From the NCBI RefSeq assembly GCF_023898315.1, contig NC_064615.1, positions 4,598,501 to 4,662,500 of the forward strand: DNA of 64,000 bases, given 5' to 3'. A program made the translations under genes and the position numbers. This document shows positions 1 through 11,400 of this stretch, in pieces. The DNA is from Schistocerca nitens. Lineage: Eukaryota; Arthropoda; Insecta; Orthoptera; Acrididae. Each line of letters starts with the position of its first letter. Position 1 is the first letter of the stretch. The notes under the pieces are model-generated. The model was given only the letters and a program-made list of their open reading frames with translations. It was not told the DNA's origin and ran no database searches.

Positions 1-684
1 CTTTAGAATGACAGCTTGGTGGTCACTGAATCCTGCATTGTATACTTCTAGAGTTGGGTTAAGTTTATTTCTATTTGCAAAAATTTGATCTAGAGCTGTC
101 TTGGATGTAGGTGTTATTCTAGTGGGCTCGTTTACAAGGCCATGCAGATTATAAGTTTTTGCAATGTTAATCAATGTTTCCCTGTTTCTGTTGTGGGTGA
201 GAAAGTCTATATTAAAGTCACCACATATAATCACCTCCTGTTTCCACTGACTTATTTTGGATAAAAACAAGTCCATTTTTAAGAGAAAATCATTAATACT
301 ACTGGAGGGGGGACGGTAGATTGTAGCTACAATTAGATTTAGATCTGTAAGCTTTATGGCTGCACATTCAAAGATCTTATCTGTTCCTATTTCCTTTAGG
401 GTAGGAAGTGGGCTATATTCAATGTGTTGTTTGATGAAGATGGCAACCCCACCATGTCCATCGTTTGATCTGGAGTAGTGTTCACACAATTTGAAGTTGG
501 GTAGTGAGATTAGCTTAACCACATCAGTGCAGAGCCAATGCTCTGCTAGGCATACTACTGAGATATCACTGAGTTCACTGGTCAGCAAAATGCTTAAGTC
601 ATCAGTTTTGTTGCTCAGGGATTGGACATTGTGATAATAGATTTTCAGGTCTGAGTGTGGTTTACTCAGGGGGCTCGAAGTCAT
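1..684 (-). CDS. CR1-like LINE ORF2, endonuclease part (runs off the left edge)
   Basis: Reading leftward from an ATG at 682-684, the frame stays open for 228 codons to the window edge. It shows the blocks of an apurinic/apyrimidinic-type retrotransposon endonuclease in order: YHNVQSL, AEHW, HGGVAIF, IYRPP, CGDFN, ALDQI and, at the very edge, SDHQAV. These carry the usual Asn, Glu, Asp and His catalytic residues. The enzyme nicks target DNA to prime reverse transcription; the RT domain would lie to the left, outside the window. ORF1 of the same element ends just upstream (705). The absence of stops suggests a fairly young copy. CR1-like is my best clade guess; Jockey is the alternative. Confidence 0.8.
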   Translation of the reverse strand, partial: MTSSPLSKPHSDLKIYYHNVQSLSNKTDDLSILLTSELSDISVVCLAEHWLCTDVVKLISLPNFKLCEHYSRSNDGHGGVAIFIKQHIEYSPLPTLKEIGTDKIFECAAIKLTDLNLIVATIYRPPSSSINDFLLKMDLFLSKISQWKQEVIICGDFNIDFLTHNRNRETLINIAKTYNLHGLVNEPTRITPTSKTALDQIFANRNKLNPTLEVYNAGFSDHQAVILK

Positions 685-704
685 ATTTACTGTGTCACTG
701 ACCT

Positions 705-1297
705 TTAGTTTAAATTGTGCTGTATTCCAGGTATGCAGACTTCTGAGCAGTTGTGCTGGTTCTGTTGGTCGTCCTTGGGTGCCATCTCATCTTCCAGGTG
801 GGCCTGAAAAGTATCCACATGCACTTCACACTGTTGAGGCATCACATTGACGTTTTGGAGGGATGTCTCGATAATGTTCACCATCCCATTTTTGATCCTT
901 TCAGGTTCCTGACCTTTTTGAGGGGTCAGGGGGTTTGTGTTTCGTCTTTGTGACTTCTTGACCCATTTGTCTAGTGTAGTTTGCACAGTATGGCCACTAT
1001 TACTCTTTTTATTTCCCATCCTGTTTGTCTTTATCCAATTGCTTATTAGCGTCTGTTTATGGTTTCTGACTTTTGGTTTCTTATTGTCACTCATAGTTGT
1101 CAAGAAGGCCAGTCTACTGCAGATAATCTCCTTGCCACATTTGTTTAGGTGTAGGCCATGTGTTGTGAAATGGTTTCTGGCTAGTCTCTCTATTTCAAAG
1201 TTCACAGCAATTCTTTTTTTGTACGCGTGTTTAGCTAAATTCAGAGCCTGAATCAGGTGGAGGTTTGCAGTATTAATTTCACTATTTAAATTTTGAA
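705..1297 (-). CDS. CR1-like LINE ORF1, C-terminal SGNH-esterase-like end (5' truncated)
   Basis: The frame is open from the element's broken 5' end near 1297 down to a stop at 705. About 35 residues in comes the motif HFTTHGLHLNKCGKE. This resembles the last block of SGNH hydrolase/esterase domains, where the His of HGLHLN is the likely catalytic base; such esterases occur in ORF1 of some CR1-type LINEs. After it follows a Lys/Gln-rich low-order tail of about 120 residues. ORF2 begins 21 bases further on. The N-terminal part of ORF1 is missing because the element joins an RTE fragment at about 1298. Family assignment rests on motif recognition only. Confidence 0.6.
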
Positions 1298-1298
1298 C

Positions 1299-2952
1299 AT
1301 CATATCTCCTGGGTATAGGATTTTAATACCTACTCCGAATTTTTCATTTATTTCCTTTACTGCTTGCTCAATGTACAGATTGAATAACATCGGGGAGAGG
1401 CTACAACCCTGTCTCACTCCCTTCCCAACCACTGCTTCCCTTTCGTGCCCCTCGACTCTTATAACTGCCATCTGCTTTCAGTACAAATTGTAAATAGCCT
1501 TTTGCACCCTATATTTTACCCCTGCCACCTTTAGAATTTGAAAGAGAGTATTTCAGTCAACATTGTCAAATCTTTCTTTAAGTCTACAAATTCTAGAAAT
1601 GTAGGTTTGTCTTTCCTTAATCTTTCTTTTAAGATAAGTTGTAAGGTCAGTATTGCCTCACGTGTTCCAACATTTCTACGGAATCCAAACTGATCTTCCC
1701 CGAGGTTAGCTTCTACCAGTTTTTGCATTCGTCTGTAAAGAATTCGTGTTATTATTTTGCAGCCGTGGCTTATTAAACTGATAGTTCGGTAATTTTCACA
1801 TCTGTCAACACACCTGCTTTCTTTGGGATTGGAATTATTATATTCTTCTTGAAGTCTGAGGGTATTTCGCCTGTCTCATACATCTTGCTCACCACATGGT
1901 ATAGTTTTGTTAGGCCTGGCTCTCCTAAGGCCGTCAGTAGTTCTAATGGAATGTTGTCTACTCCCGAGGCCTTGTTTCGACTCAGGTCTTTCAGTGCTCT
2001 GTCAAACTCTTCACACAGTATCGTATCTCCCATTTCATCTTCATCTACATCCTCTTCCATTTCCATAATATTGTCCTCAAGTACATTGCCCTTGTACAGG
2101 CCCTCTATATACTCCTTCCACCTTTCTGCTTTCCCTTCTTTGCTTAGAAGTGGGTTTCCATCTGAGCTCTTGATATTCATACAAGCGGCTCTCTTTCCTC
2201 CAAAGGTCTCTTTAATTTTCCTTTAGGCAGTATCTATCTTACCCCTAGTGAGATAAGTCTCTACATCCTTACATTTGTCCTCTAGCTATGCCTGCTTAGC
2301 CATTTTGCACTTCCTGTCGATCTCATTTTTGAGACGTTTGTATTCCTTTTTGCCTGCTTCCTTTACTGCATTTTTATATTTTCTTCTTTCATCAATTAAA
2401 TTCAATATTTCTTCTGTTACCCAAGGACTTCTACTAGCCCTCGTCTTTTTACCTATTTGATCCTCTGCTGCCTTCACTACTTCATCCCTCAAAGCTACCC
2501 ATTCTTCTTCTACTGTATTTCTTTCCCCCATTCCTGTCAATTGTTCCCTTATGCTCTCCCTGAAACTCTGTACAACCTCTGGTTTAGTCAGTTTATCCAG
2601 GTCCCACCTCCTTAAATCCCACCTGTTTGCAGTTTCTTCAGTTTTAATCTACAGTTCATAACCAATAAATTGTGGTCAGAGTCCACATCTGCCCCTGGAA
2701 ATGTTTTACAATTTAAAACCCGGTTCCTAAATCTCTGTCTTACCATTATATAATCTATCTGATACCTTCTAGTATCTCCAAGATTCTTCCATGTATACAA
2801 CCTTCTTTTATGATTCTTGAACCAAGTGTTAGCTATGATTAAGTTATGCTCCGTGCAAAATTCTACCAGGCGGCTTCCTCTTTCATTTCTTACCCCCAAT
2901 CCATATTCACCTACTATGTTTACCTCTCTCCCTTTTCCTACTCTCGAATAGA
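1299..2952 (-). mobile_element. RTE/BovB-like LINE fragment (endonuclease end plus RT), decayed
   Basis: On the minus strand the frames at 2899-2612, 2540-2286, 2180-1773, 1728-1531 and 1471-1286 form one interrupted retrotransposon polyprotein. It starts in the endonuclease (NERGSRLVEFC, WKNLGDTRRYQIDYI, DVDSDHNLL). It then passes through the connector (EEWVALRDEV, PWVTEEILNL) into the RT (NKASGVDNIPLELL, EDQFGFRRNVGT, VRQGCSLSPMLFNLY). Stops and frameshifts separate the blocks, and the 3' end is lost at about 1298 where a CR1-like LINE begins. Related RTE copies lie at 26850-30280 and 48690-50845. It is not functional. Confidence 0.85.
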
Positions 2953-3188
2953 GATTAACTTATCTAAATGTTTTTCACCATTTTATTTCACACACAAAAA
3001 CAATATAAACACATTACTTTTTTTGTGTTACCAAATTACATTATGGCAGAATTGGTAGAAATGCCTCCCTCCAACATCAATACATGTTCCAAGGTGAAAA
3101 GAGAGATAGACAGCCATAAGAGAATGTTTAAAAACAAAATATTGAACATAATGTGTCTAACATATAAAAATTTAAAAAAAGAACTCAC

Positions 3189-3338
3189 CAGTCATAAAAT
3201 TTTCAAACCTTCGACATTTTTGGTGCCCTGGACATTACCCTGCACAGAACTAAAAGAACTATAACTATCCAAGCTATTCCCAGATGTATGGTAGCCATCA
3301 CTTTTATGCAACGTGTTCCCGGTTCTGTTACCAACATA
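3189..3338 (-). other. Candidate minus-strand terminal exon, open in two frames
   Basis: On the minus strand a pyrimidine run ending in CAG stops at 3339, and the next 150 bases (3338-3189) are open in two frames. Frame 1 is polar, Ser/Gly/Asn-rich, with a stop at 3194-3192. Frame 2 starts with an ATG at its second base and encodes about 44 residues with a hydrophobic stretch (IHLGIAWIVIVLLVLC) followed by basic residues, a possible single-pass membrane segment. An AATAAA lies downstream at 2987-2982, outside the adjoining RTE; a GTGAGT also follows at 3188. It could be the last exon of an antisense gene, an internal exon, or chance. I recognise no family. Confidence 0.3.
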
Positions 3339-3344
3339 CTGAAA

Positions 3345-4404
3345 AAAAAAGTGCAAATTAAGAATGAAAACAGGGAACAATTTTTTTTTCTTTTTTTATT
3401 ATTATTATTATTTTAAGTAAGACAGTTGAAGACAACAGATGGACAGAGTAAAACTGCCTGAAGCACTTTTGGGAAATTGAAAAGTTTTCAAAAGTAATCT
3501 GCCTGAAATGGAAAGTTTGAGTCAGTGTGACTTATAAGTTTTGACATGTGGTGAGTAATTGAGAGAGGCGTGTTGAGAATTTACTAATTAGAAAGGCAGG
3601 AAACCAAATAAATGAATCAGAGAACAGACTAGAGTGAAGATGTAATTATGAGTCCTATGAAAACTAAAATGGAGAAGCACAATTCCTTATATTAATTTGA
3701 TTAAGAACAGTTGTTGGGATTGCTCATGGGTCATAATGCTGGCTGAAAATGAGAAAAAGTGATTTGTGATATTTAGTGTACAATAATGGGAGATGAAAAC
3801 TTAAAAAAAGAAAACATCAGATTCAGGCACTTCTGAAGATCATATTAAGTAGATAAAGGGAAGAAGAAGTATGTTAAAGCAGCATGATGGGGAGTTATTT
3901 TTTTACATTAAGATCAATAACAATAAATGGATACATTATGAGATAATGTCATTCTGCCTGCTACAGAGATCTGCTTGTGCAGAAAACCTCATTCCCCAGT
4001 ATAAGGCTCTCAACAATCTGCCGTCATCTGTCTGATAACACCACCTTCATGTATGCAGATCTGCCCCTACTTGGACACTGGCTTTTGCCACTTGTCAGCA
4101 GTCACCGAAAGCAAGCAAGACATCTGGCAGTTGTCTTAATGGAATGTTGTGGGTTTTACCTAACATAATTCAGAGAGAACCCAATAACTATGTATTTATT
4201 CGACTCTTTAAAATATTTCTCACTTAATTACAGACTTCTGCTATATGAGTGCAGAGGAATTATTATCCAATACATTTTAGGTTATGATTTTGCATTTCTT
4301 TTTTGTATAACAGTTGACATCATACCTGCTTCACAAGACCAATATTTATATTATGTTTAAAGTGCTGGAATACAAATTGTATAACAGTTCTTTCTCCTAT
4401 TTAG
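3345..4404. other. Intron sequence upstream of the first visible ABCC exon
   Basis: AT-rich sequence with a T-run and a short ATT repeat near 3381-3415. A 63-codon plus frame at 3977-4168 has no recognisable motif. I see no transposon ends and no exon signal except the acceptor TTTCTCCTATTTAG at the right end. Confidence 0.5.
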
Positions 4405-4691
4405 AGTTCTCTGCTTCATGTCCTTCTTGGAGAATTGCCACTTAGTGGAGGCACTGTGGCAGTTGGTGGAGATGTATCTTATGCATCACAAGATCCGTGG
4501 CTCTTTGTAGGCACAGTGAGACAGAATATACTCTTTGGACAAGAATACGAGCCTAAAAGGTACCGGGAAGTTGTTCGAGCATGTGCACTTACAAGAGACT
4601 TTGAGCTATTTCCACAAGGAGACAAAACAATTGTTGGAGAACGTGGTGTGTCACTAAGTGGTGGACAAAGAGCACGCATTAACCTAGCAAG
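4405..4691 (+). CDS. ABCC transporter exon 1 of window: NBD1 Walker A end to signature
   Basis: The exon follows TTTCTCCTATTTAG and begins in phase 0 with Ser-Ser-Leu-Leu. The GKSS of Walker A is therefore split by an intron, and the Gly-Lys must come from an exon left of the window. It contains the Q-loop ([10 protein letters not shown]), a [10 protein letters not shown] segment typical of ABCC NBD1, and the ABC signature [13 protein letters not shown] at its end. It encodes 95 codons plus two bases of an Arg codon, and its donor is GTTAGT. The signature is canonical (LSGGQ), so this site should bind ATP normally. Confidence 0.95.
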
Positions 4692-7600
4692 GTTAGTTTG
4701 CAACTGTGGCTTATGTTTCATATAAACAAATCTTTCTGATATATTTAAAACTTGACTTTTGTTATTAATGTTTATTTGTAATCTATGTACCTTTGATACA
4801 AGTGATGAAATTAATACAGATTGCCAGTTCTGATGTTGAATCTGAAAGTCGCAACAGCTACAGTAATGAACACAGTAGTCCCTGTGACCATTCAGGAACT
4901 ACTGATGCTAGTAGTTACAATTTTGGGTTCCAGAATAGGTATTAGCTAAAGTCATACCAAAAGTATAAATATAAAGTGGTATAAGTGGCAATAAATAATG
5001 AGTATTGAGTTCTGAGAGCCATAAGTTACATTTCCAAGAGCAAGAAATGTGTAGAAAGAAGGTACGGCGTAGATCATGACATGTGGAAAATAAAGGAATA
5101 TCATTCTTTTTTAAGTACACTACAATGTAATACTTCTTCCTCCCAAGCCACCAGAAAATACTGTGACAACCTCAACGTTCCTCAAAAAAATGCTCATATT
5201 ACATTATAATTCATGTAATAAGAATCTATGCTAAATGAAGTGTTATATATTAGAAAACCTATTTTTAAAGGTATCTCATTCATGATGCTTGAGAGTGACA
5301 GATAAGGGAACACAATTCACGTTAAAATTAATGTGCATTCTTAGCTACCACAGAAATAATCCCAGTATGTCTCTTTAAACATGGAATAACAATAAGGAAA
5401 GGATAGATTGTTACTGACCACATAGACTAGGCACTGAGTCGCAGTCAGGCGCAATGAAAAAGACAGCTAAAACATTAAAGTTTTTGAATAAGTCCTTCTA
5501 CTGTAGTAGGAAACACACACACACACACACACACACATTCACACAAGCACAAATCTCACACACGCGAGCACAGTCTCAGGGCACTGGTGCTTAGAAGAAA
5601 ATTCCAAACAGAATCTTACAAGACTTCCATCAGGCCCTAGTGCTGTGTTCCAATTTTAGGAACTTCATCTGTTTCTCAACATCACTTACTCTTAATACGT
5701 ACATCCCTCATCTTTTCAGTGGTGTGGTAATCAAACTGAGGCAGTATTCCTTGATGTTTCTTTTGAAATAACATTGGAATATGGAGATCAGCAACTCTTC
5801 TTGTTGTTTGATACCCTAATTTTCAGTTCCTGTGTCATCTTTGGGCGGGTAGACATTTACACGGATGCCACTGACAGCATTTACATGAGACTAGCATTTC
5901 CTTGAGTTTTACGAAACATCTTTGGATAAAATTCTGTTCCGGTAGTTATTGAAGTCTTCATGTATTATACACCCAAAATGAGTTTAGTTGTTTCCATCTA
6001 TTATATGCCTAAGTTTAGTTTTACAATAATTATACAGTACTCTCTGTTTCTTTAGAAGTTTCTTTACAAAGACTGGAGAGCCCTTCCCACCATGAACAGT
6101 TGTACTACGTACATAACCCTCCAGTATTTGGTCAACTATACTTCTAAACTTCAGCAACATTTCCTCTACTTGCATCTACCCAGGCTTAAATGTTTCAAGT
6201 TACTCCTTGAGATATGACCTGAACCAAATGGAACAACACTGGGATGAGTTAGAGACATGACTTCACTCCATACCCCAGTGTCTAACATCACTACCTTCTC
6301 TGGTTTTGGCTCTTGAGGAAGAATAGGCTGCCATTTCTCCACAGGTATTCAGACACCCCATTGTAAGCATCCCCAGCAGTGTTGAAGTTACCATAAAGAT
6401 GAAGGGTGGACACCCTCCATGTTAATGTCCACTAATAGGTGTCCAAATTCTTTTGCTCAGATAGTATGTATTAGAGCTTATTTTTGAGCAATTTTTTCAG
6501 TATGTGATTCCCTTGTCACTTATCAGTCTATCACACTGCCTAACAATTTGTGGCTATGTATTAACTTCAGAAATGAGTCATCTATCCTGAGATTAATTTC
6601 TTCAGCTGGAGCTGTTTTATTTGTACTGATCCATCTTACTGCCATTTGCAAACAGGTTGTTCCAGCTGAACTTCTTATCTGGTTTTCCTGCATTCTGTGT
6701 AATTAATGTTTTGTCCTAGTTCTTCCACTGTTCTGGAATTTGCTACAATCAATGCAATGTAAATACGTTAGTTCATCTTATTTCCTAAGTTCTTGAGCAC
6801 TTTGGAATTATATGGAAAACTTTAAGTCCTCTTTCGAGAATCAGTGATGAGTAGACAACATCGATTTCACATTTTTTTTGTGGACTTCCTTGCACTGCCA
6901 TGCCAGTAGATATAGAGGTTTCTCCTACAGTTAATGCTCTTCTGTGAGTTTGTGTGTCAGTGACTGATGGTTTCTGTTTCTCCTGTGCAGCTGTGTTTCT
7001 CATAACTAGAACCATGGAAAATTTTTCCGTGTACTCCTTGATTATTTCAGTTTCCTCCTCAAGGATTCTGCTTTCCTTTGCCAGATGAAATCCAGAGTTT
7101 TTTTGGTATTTGTGTGTACCTTTTTTATTTGATTGTAGTTCCAATTTGTTTATCATTTTCCTTTAGATTTGACAATATTGAGGTTTATGAAGTTGCACGA
7201 AGTTGCTGTAATCCTTTCTTGATGAATGCTCATGTACCTAATATTTTAGATCGCTCCATTGAACCCCATGTTTCCATCAAATCAATTTTCCTGACATTCG
7301 GACATCTCACAGAACAATCAAGAAAAGAATTAATGGACTTAATCTAGTCACAACAAGTCTTTTCCATGTTCCCTAGATATTGGAGCAACCCTTTTATTTT
7401 GTATATGTTTCTTAGAAAAAGATAAAGTCATTAATATATGGAACCTCCAGTACAATCTATTTTTCTACATGTTTGTTTTGTGTTTCAGGGCCGTGTACCG
7501 TAAAGCTGATATTTACCTCTTGGATGACCCTTTATCAGCTGTTGATACACATGTTGGAAAGCAACTTTTTGAGGAGTGCATAAGTTCATATTTGTGTACA

Positions 7601-8403
7601 AAGACAAGAGTTTTAGTTACTCATCAGTTGCAGTACTTGAAGGAAGCTGACATCATTGTTATTCTTAATAATGTAAGATTGTTTCTGCTGATTAACATAC
7701 TATCAGTTTAGGACCTTAAGTTGCCCTCATCAGCAGGTAAACTAGTAATGTGTGTACACGAACATCAATAATCCTCTGTAATTAGTAGATGAGTCGTGCC
7801 ACATTTTCTGAAAGGCCAAACCATTCAGTAGGACAGTGACATATAATTACATACCCAGCTCCCTCCTAGCTGTGATTTTGTGGATTTTATAATTTTATTA
7901 GGGAAATTAATTGGTATTGTATTAAGGGATTCTTGTGGTATGCATGGAACCATATCTAAAAGAAAAAAAAAAGTCAGTGGTGAAACATTAGATGTGATAT
8001 CCCTCAAAGTTTGGAGCTTGGTCTTTTCCTCTTCTTGACCTACATACACAATTTGTCTGGTTCATTGGAGGAGTTTTCAAAAAATGTGATGTCCGATGAT
8101 TGGAGTTGTATAATGAAAAATTGCCCAGATACATCCTTGCCACACACAGAGAATAATGGGACAGGTCAAAATGAACTCACATTGGGTAAGGCTCTGTTTG
8201 TGAAGTTCTTATGTTTCCAGATGCACAATAAAATGAGGTAGCAACAGCAAATGGATAAGTTAATGAATTTCAAGTTGCCCTCTCTCGTACATCACCTGTC
8301 ATTCATCAACATCTTTGCCTCTGTACTTCCGCCTCGACTGACATCTCTGGCCAAACTCTTTGCATTTACGAATGTGTGCCTGTGTCTGTATATGTGCGGA
8401 TGG

Positions 8404-8453
<50 letters not shown>

Positions 8454-11400
8454 AAGTGTATACCTGTCCTTTTTTCCCCCTAAGGTAAGTCTTTCCGCTC
8501 CCGGGATTGGAATGACTCCTTACCCTCTCCCCTAAAACCCACATCCTTTTGTCTTTCCCTCTCCTTCCCTCTTTCCTGATGAGGCAACAGTTTGTTGCGA
8601 AAGCTTGAATTTTGTGTGTGTGTTTGTGTTTGTTTGTGTGTCTATCGACCTGCCAGCGCTTTCGTTCGGAAGTCACATCATCTTTGTTTTTAGGTATACA
8701 ATTACATAATAAATATAATAGAATATAAAAAACAATTTTAGAAGATACAGTATTATATACAAATGCAAATATTACAAGATACAATATTAATGTACAAATG
8801 CAATACTCTCCAGGGCAAAATTGAAGCTCAAGGATCATTCAGTGAACTGGTGAACAATAAAACTGCATTTTCTGACATGCTGGCAAGCAACCAAGAAGAC
8901 GTCGATACTAAAAAACAAGTCTCCAGAGATAAAAATATGAAACCACAAATTTCAGTGGTATCTGTAGATGTAAGTACAGTACATGTTCCTTACTGAACTA
9001 ATCAAACATGCTGTTGTCTTTTAAATTTTTGAATGAAAAAAAGTTGTTGAAATTTTATAGTGGAAGTCATATTTCTGATAGGGTACAAAAAGTGACTGAC
9101 TACTAAGGACTGGGAGTAGAAGCTTTAATTGTATCATTATGAGGGTTAAGGGAAACAACCAGGGTAGCCTCAAACTTCCAGTCCAGATGTTCTTTAATGC
9201 AATTATTATTGCACATAAGCTGATAATATTGATGGATTCCTTTATGGAAAACAAATATACATAGACTGTTCACCAAATGGCATTACAGATGGCATCGTAA
9301 GGCAATGTCTACAGTGGTTGAGATTAGACTTGAATGGGTAATGAGTCATGCAAAGACAGCCTGACTGCTAATTGAAAATATTGACAGCCGGCCGAAGTGG
9401 CCGTCCGTTTCTAGGCGCTGCAGTCTGGAACTGCGAGACTGCTACGGTCACAGGTTCGAATCCTGCCTCGGGCATGGATGTGTGTGATGTCCTTAGGTTA
9501 GTTAGGTTTAACTAGTTCTAAGTTCTAGGGGACTAATGACCTCAGAAGTTGAGTCCCATAGTGCTCAGAGCCATTTGAACCATATTTTTTGAAAATATTG
9601 ACAGGAAATGTGAGGACTACATTTTCATGTGATCAGCATGATTAGATTAGATTAGATTAGATTAATACTAGTTCCATGGATCATGAATACGATATTTCGT
9701 AATGATGTGGAACGTGTCGAATTTTCCAATACATGACATAATTAGGTTAATTTAACAACATACTTAAGTTAATATAACAACTTTATTTTATTGTGTTTTT
9801 TATTTTTTTTCCTTAATTTATATCTAAAAATTCCTCTATGGAGTAGAAGGAGTTGTCATTCAGAAATTCTTTTAATTTCTTCTTAAATACTTGTTGGTTA
9901 TCTGTCAGACTTTTGATACTATTTGGTAAGTGACCAAAGACTTTAGTGCCAGTATAATTCACCCCTTTCTGTGCCAAAGTTAGATTTAATCTTGAATAGT
10001 GAAGATCATCCTTTCTCCTAGTATTGTAGTTATGCACACTGCTATTACTTTTGAATTGGGTTTGGTTGTTAATAACAAATTTCATAAGAGAGTATATATA
10101 CTGAGAAGCTACTGTGAATATCCCTAGATCCTTAAATAAATGTCTGCAGGATGATCTTGGGTGGACTCCAGCTATTATTCTGATTACACGCTTTTGTGCA
10201 AGTTTCGGGGGTTAGAATAGGCCCGCGGTATTCCTGCCTGTCGTAAGAGGCGACTAAAAGGAGTCTCAAACGTTTCGGCCTTACGTGATGGTCCCCTGTC
10301 GGGTTTGACCTCCATAACTCAAAATTTTTCCGAAGAGTGAGCCGATTGGGGAAGGGCGCCTTACTTGGTGCATTGTGTCCATCTTGCGTTGAGAACTTTC
10401 GCCAGCTTATTCGTCATTGCGTTGCAGTCCTGCCCGCTCTACATCTCTTGGGCATGGATACGCTCCTGCGTGCCCTTTCTGCCAAGCAATGTGCAGGGCC
10501 ACTTTCTGCACTGACGGCGACCATGGACCACATGTCACCTAACATCCAGCACGGTAGCCAGTCCGTTGTGGTGGGGCCGCCATGTACCCTCTTGGTTGTA
10601 GCCCCCTGACAACACAGGGATCGCTCTACTGATGCCTGCGCTGTTAACTCCCCACGTATGCCAAGGAGTAGATGCCTATCCTCCTGGGGTATTGGGACTC
10701 CCGGCAATGGCCATCCTGCCAGGTGGCCTTTGCTGTGGCTGGGTGGCGCCCGTGGGGAGGGCCCTTGGTCGGAGTAGGTGGCATCAGGGCGGATGACCCG
10801 CAATGAAGTGTGGTACATCGTCTCTCGCTGGTGGCCAACCGCCAGCAGTCTCTAAGCGTTCTCGGGCTCAATTTAACGCTCAGAAGTACGATCCAAAAAC
10901 GTTCCCCTCCCTGGCCTCACCGTGGGAGGAACGTAAATCTCAGGATGGCAGTAGCAGTTATTCGTCCCAATTCTTAGTTTGTACGAGAGCTGATGGGGAG
11001 GCTTTTCTCTCCACAAAGCCTCAGTTCTTCGTCGAGCATTTAGAAGACAAGTTTGGGGAGGTGGAGGGCTTGTCAAAAATGCGCTCTGGATCGGTCCTGA
11101 TACAAACGGCATCCTCTGCCCAGTCACGACGGTTACTTGCTTGTGACAAGTTGGGGGATGTTGCTGTTACGATCACACTGCATAAGAGTTTAAATATGGT
11201 CCAGGGAGTTATTTACCATAACTGGTTGTGTTGATCCCATTGTTAAGTAGTTAAATAAGCTAAAATGGGATAAAGTAAGATTATAAAAAGTGCAACAGTA
11301 ACAGACCCGTCACAAATTAAATCAGGACATGGTTTCGTTACAGTAGATAGAGAAATAATTCAGACACAGACATAAAAAAAATTAAATACAGACATTGAAG

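Larger units (their letters stand above)
8256..8690 (+). mobile_element. 5'-truncated PLE copy, 3' tail only, with (TG)n
   Basis: From TTTCAAGTTGCC onward this matches the tail following the stop codon of the PLE at 21620-24530, in the same order: CACCTGTCATTCA, TCGACTGACATCTCTG, a TG microsatellite (8410-8452), AAGTCTTTCCGCTCC and the hairpin core CTGATGA...GCGAAAGC (8576-8604). It ends near 8690, only about 120 bases before exon 3. Confidence 0.85.

Noticed and set aside
4479..4721. Minus-strand ORF over exon 1
   Set aside because: Shadow of the NBD1 exon on the other strand.
8299..8838. 179-codon minus ORF across a microsatellite
   Set aside because: Antisense of a PLE tail and (TG)n, overlapping ABCC exon 3; the open frame is due to CA/TG repeats.
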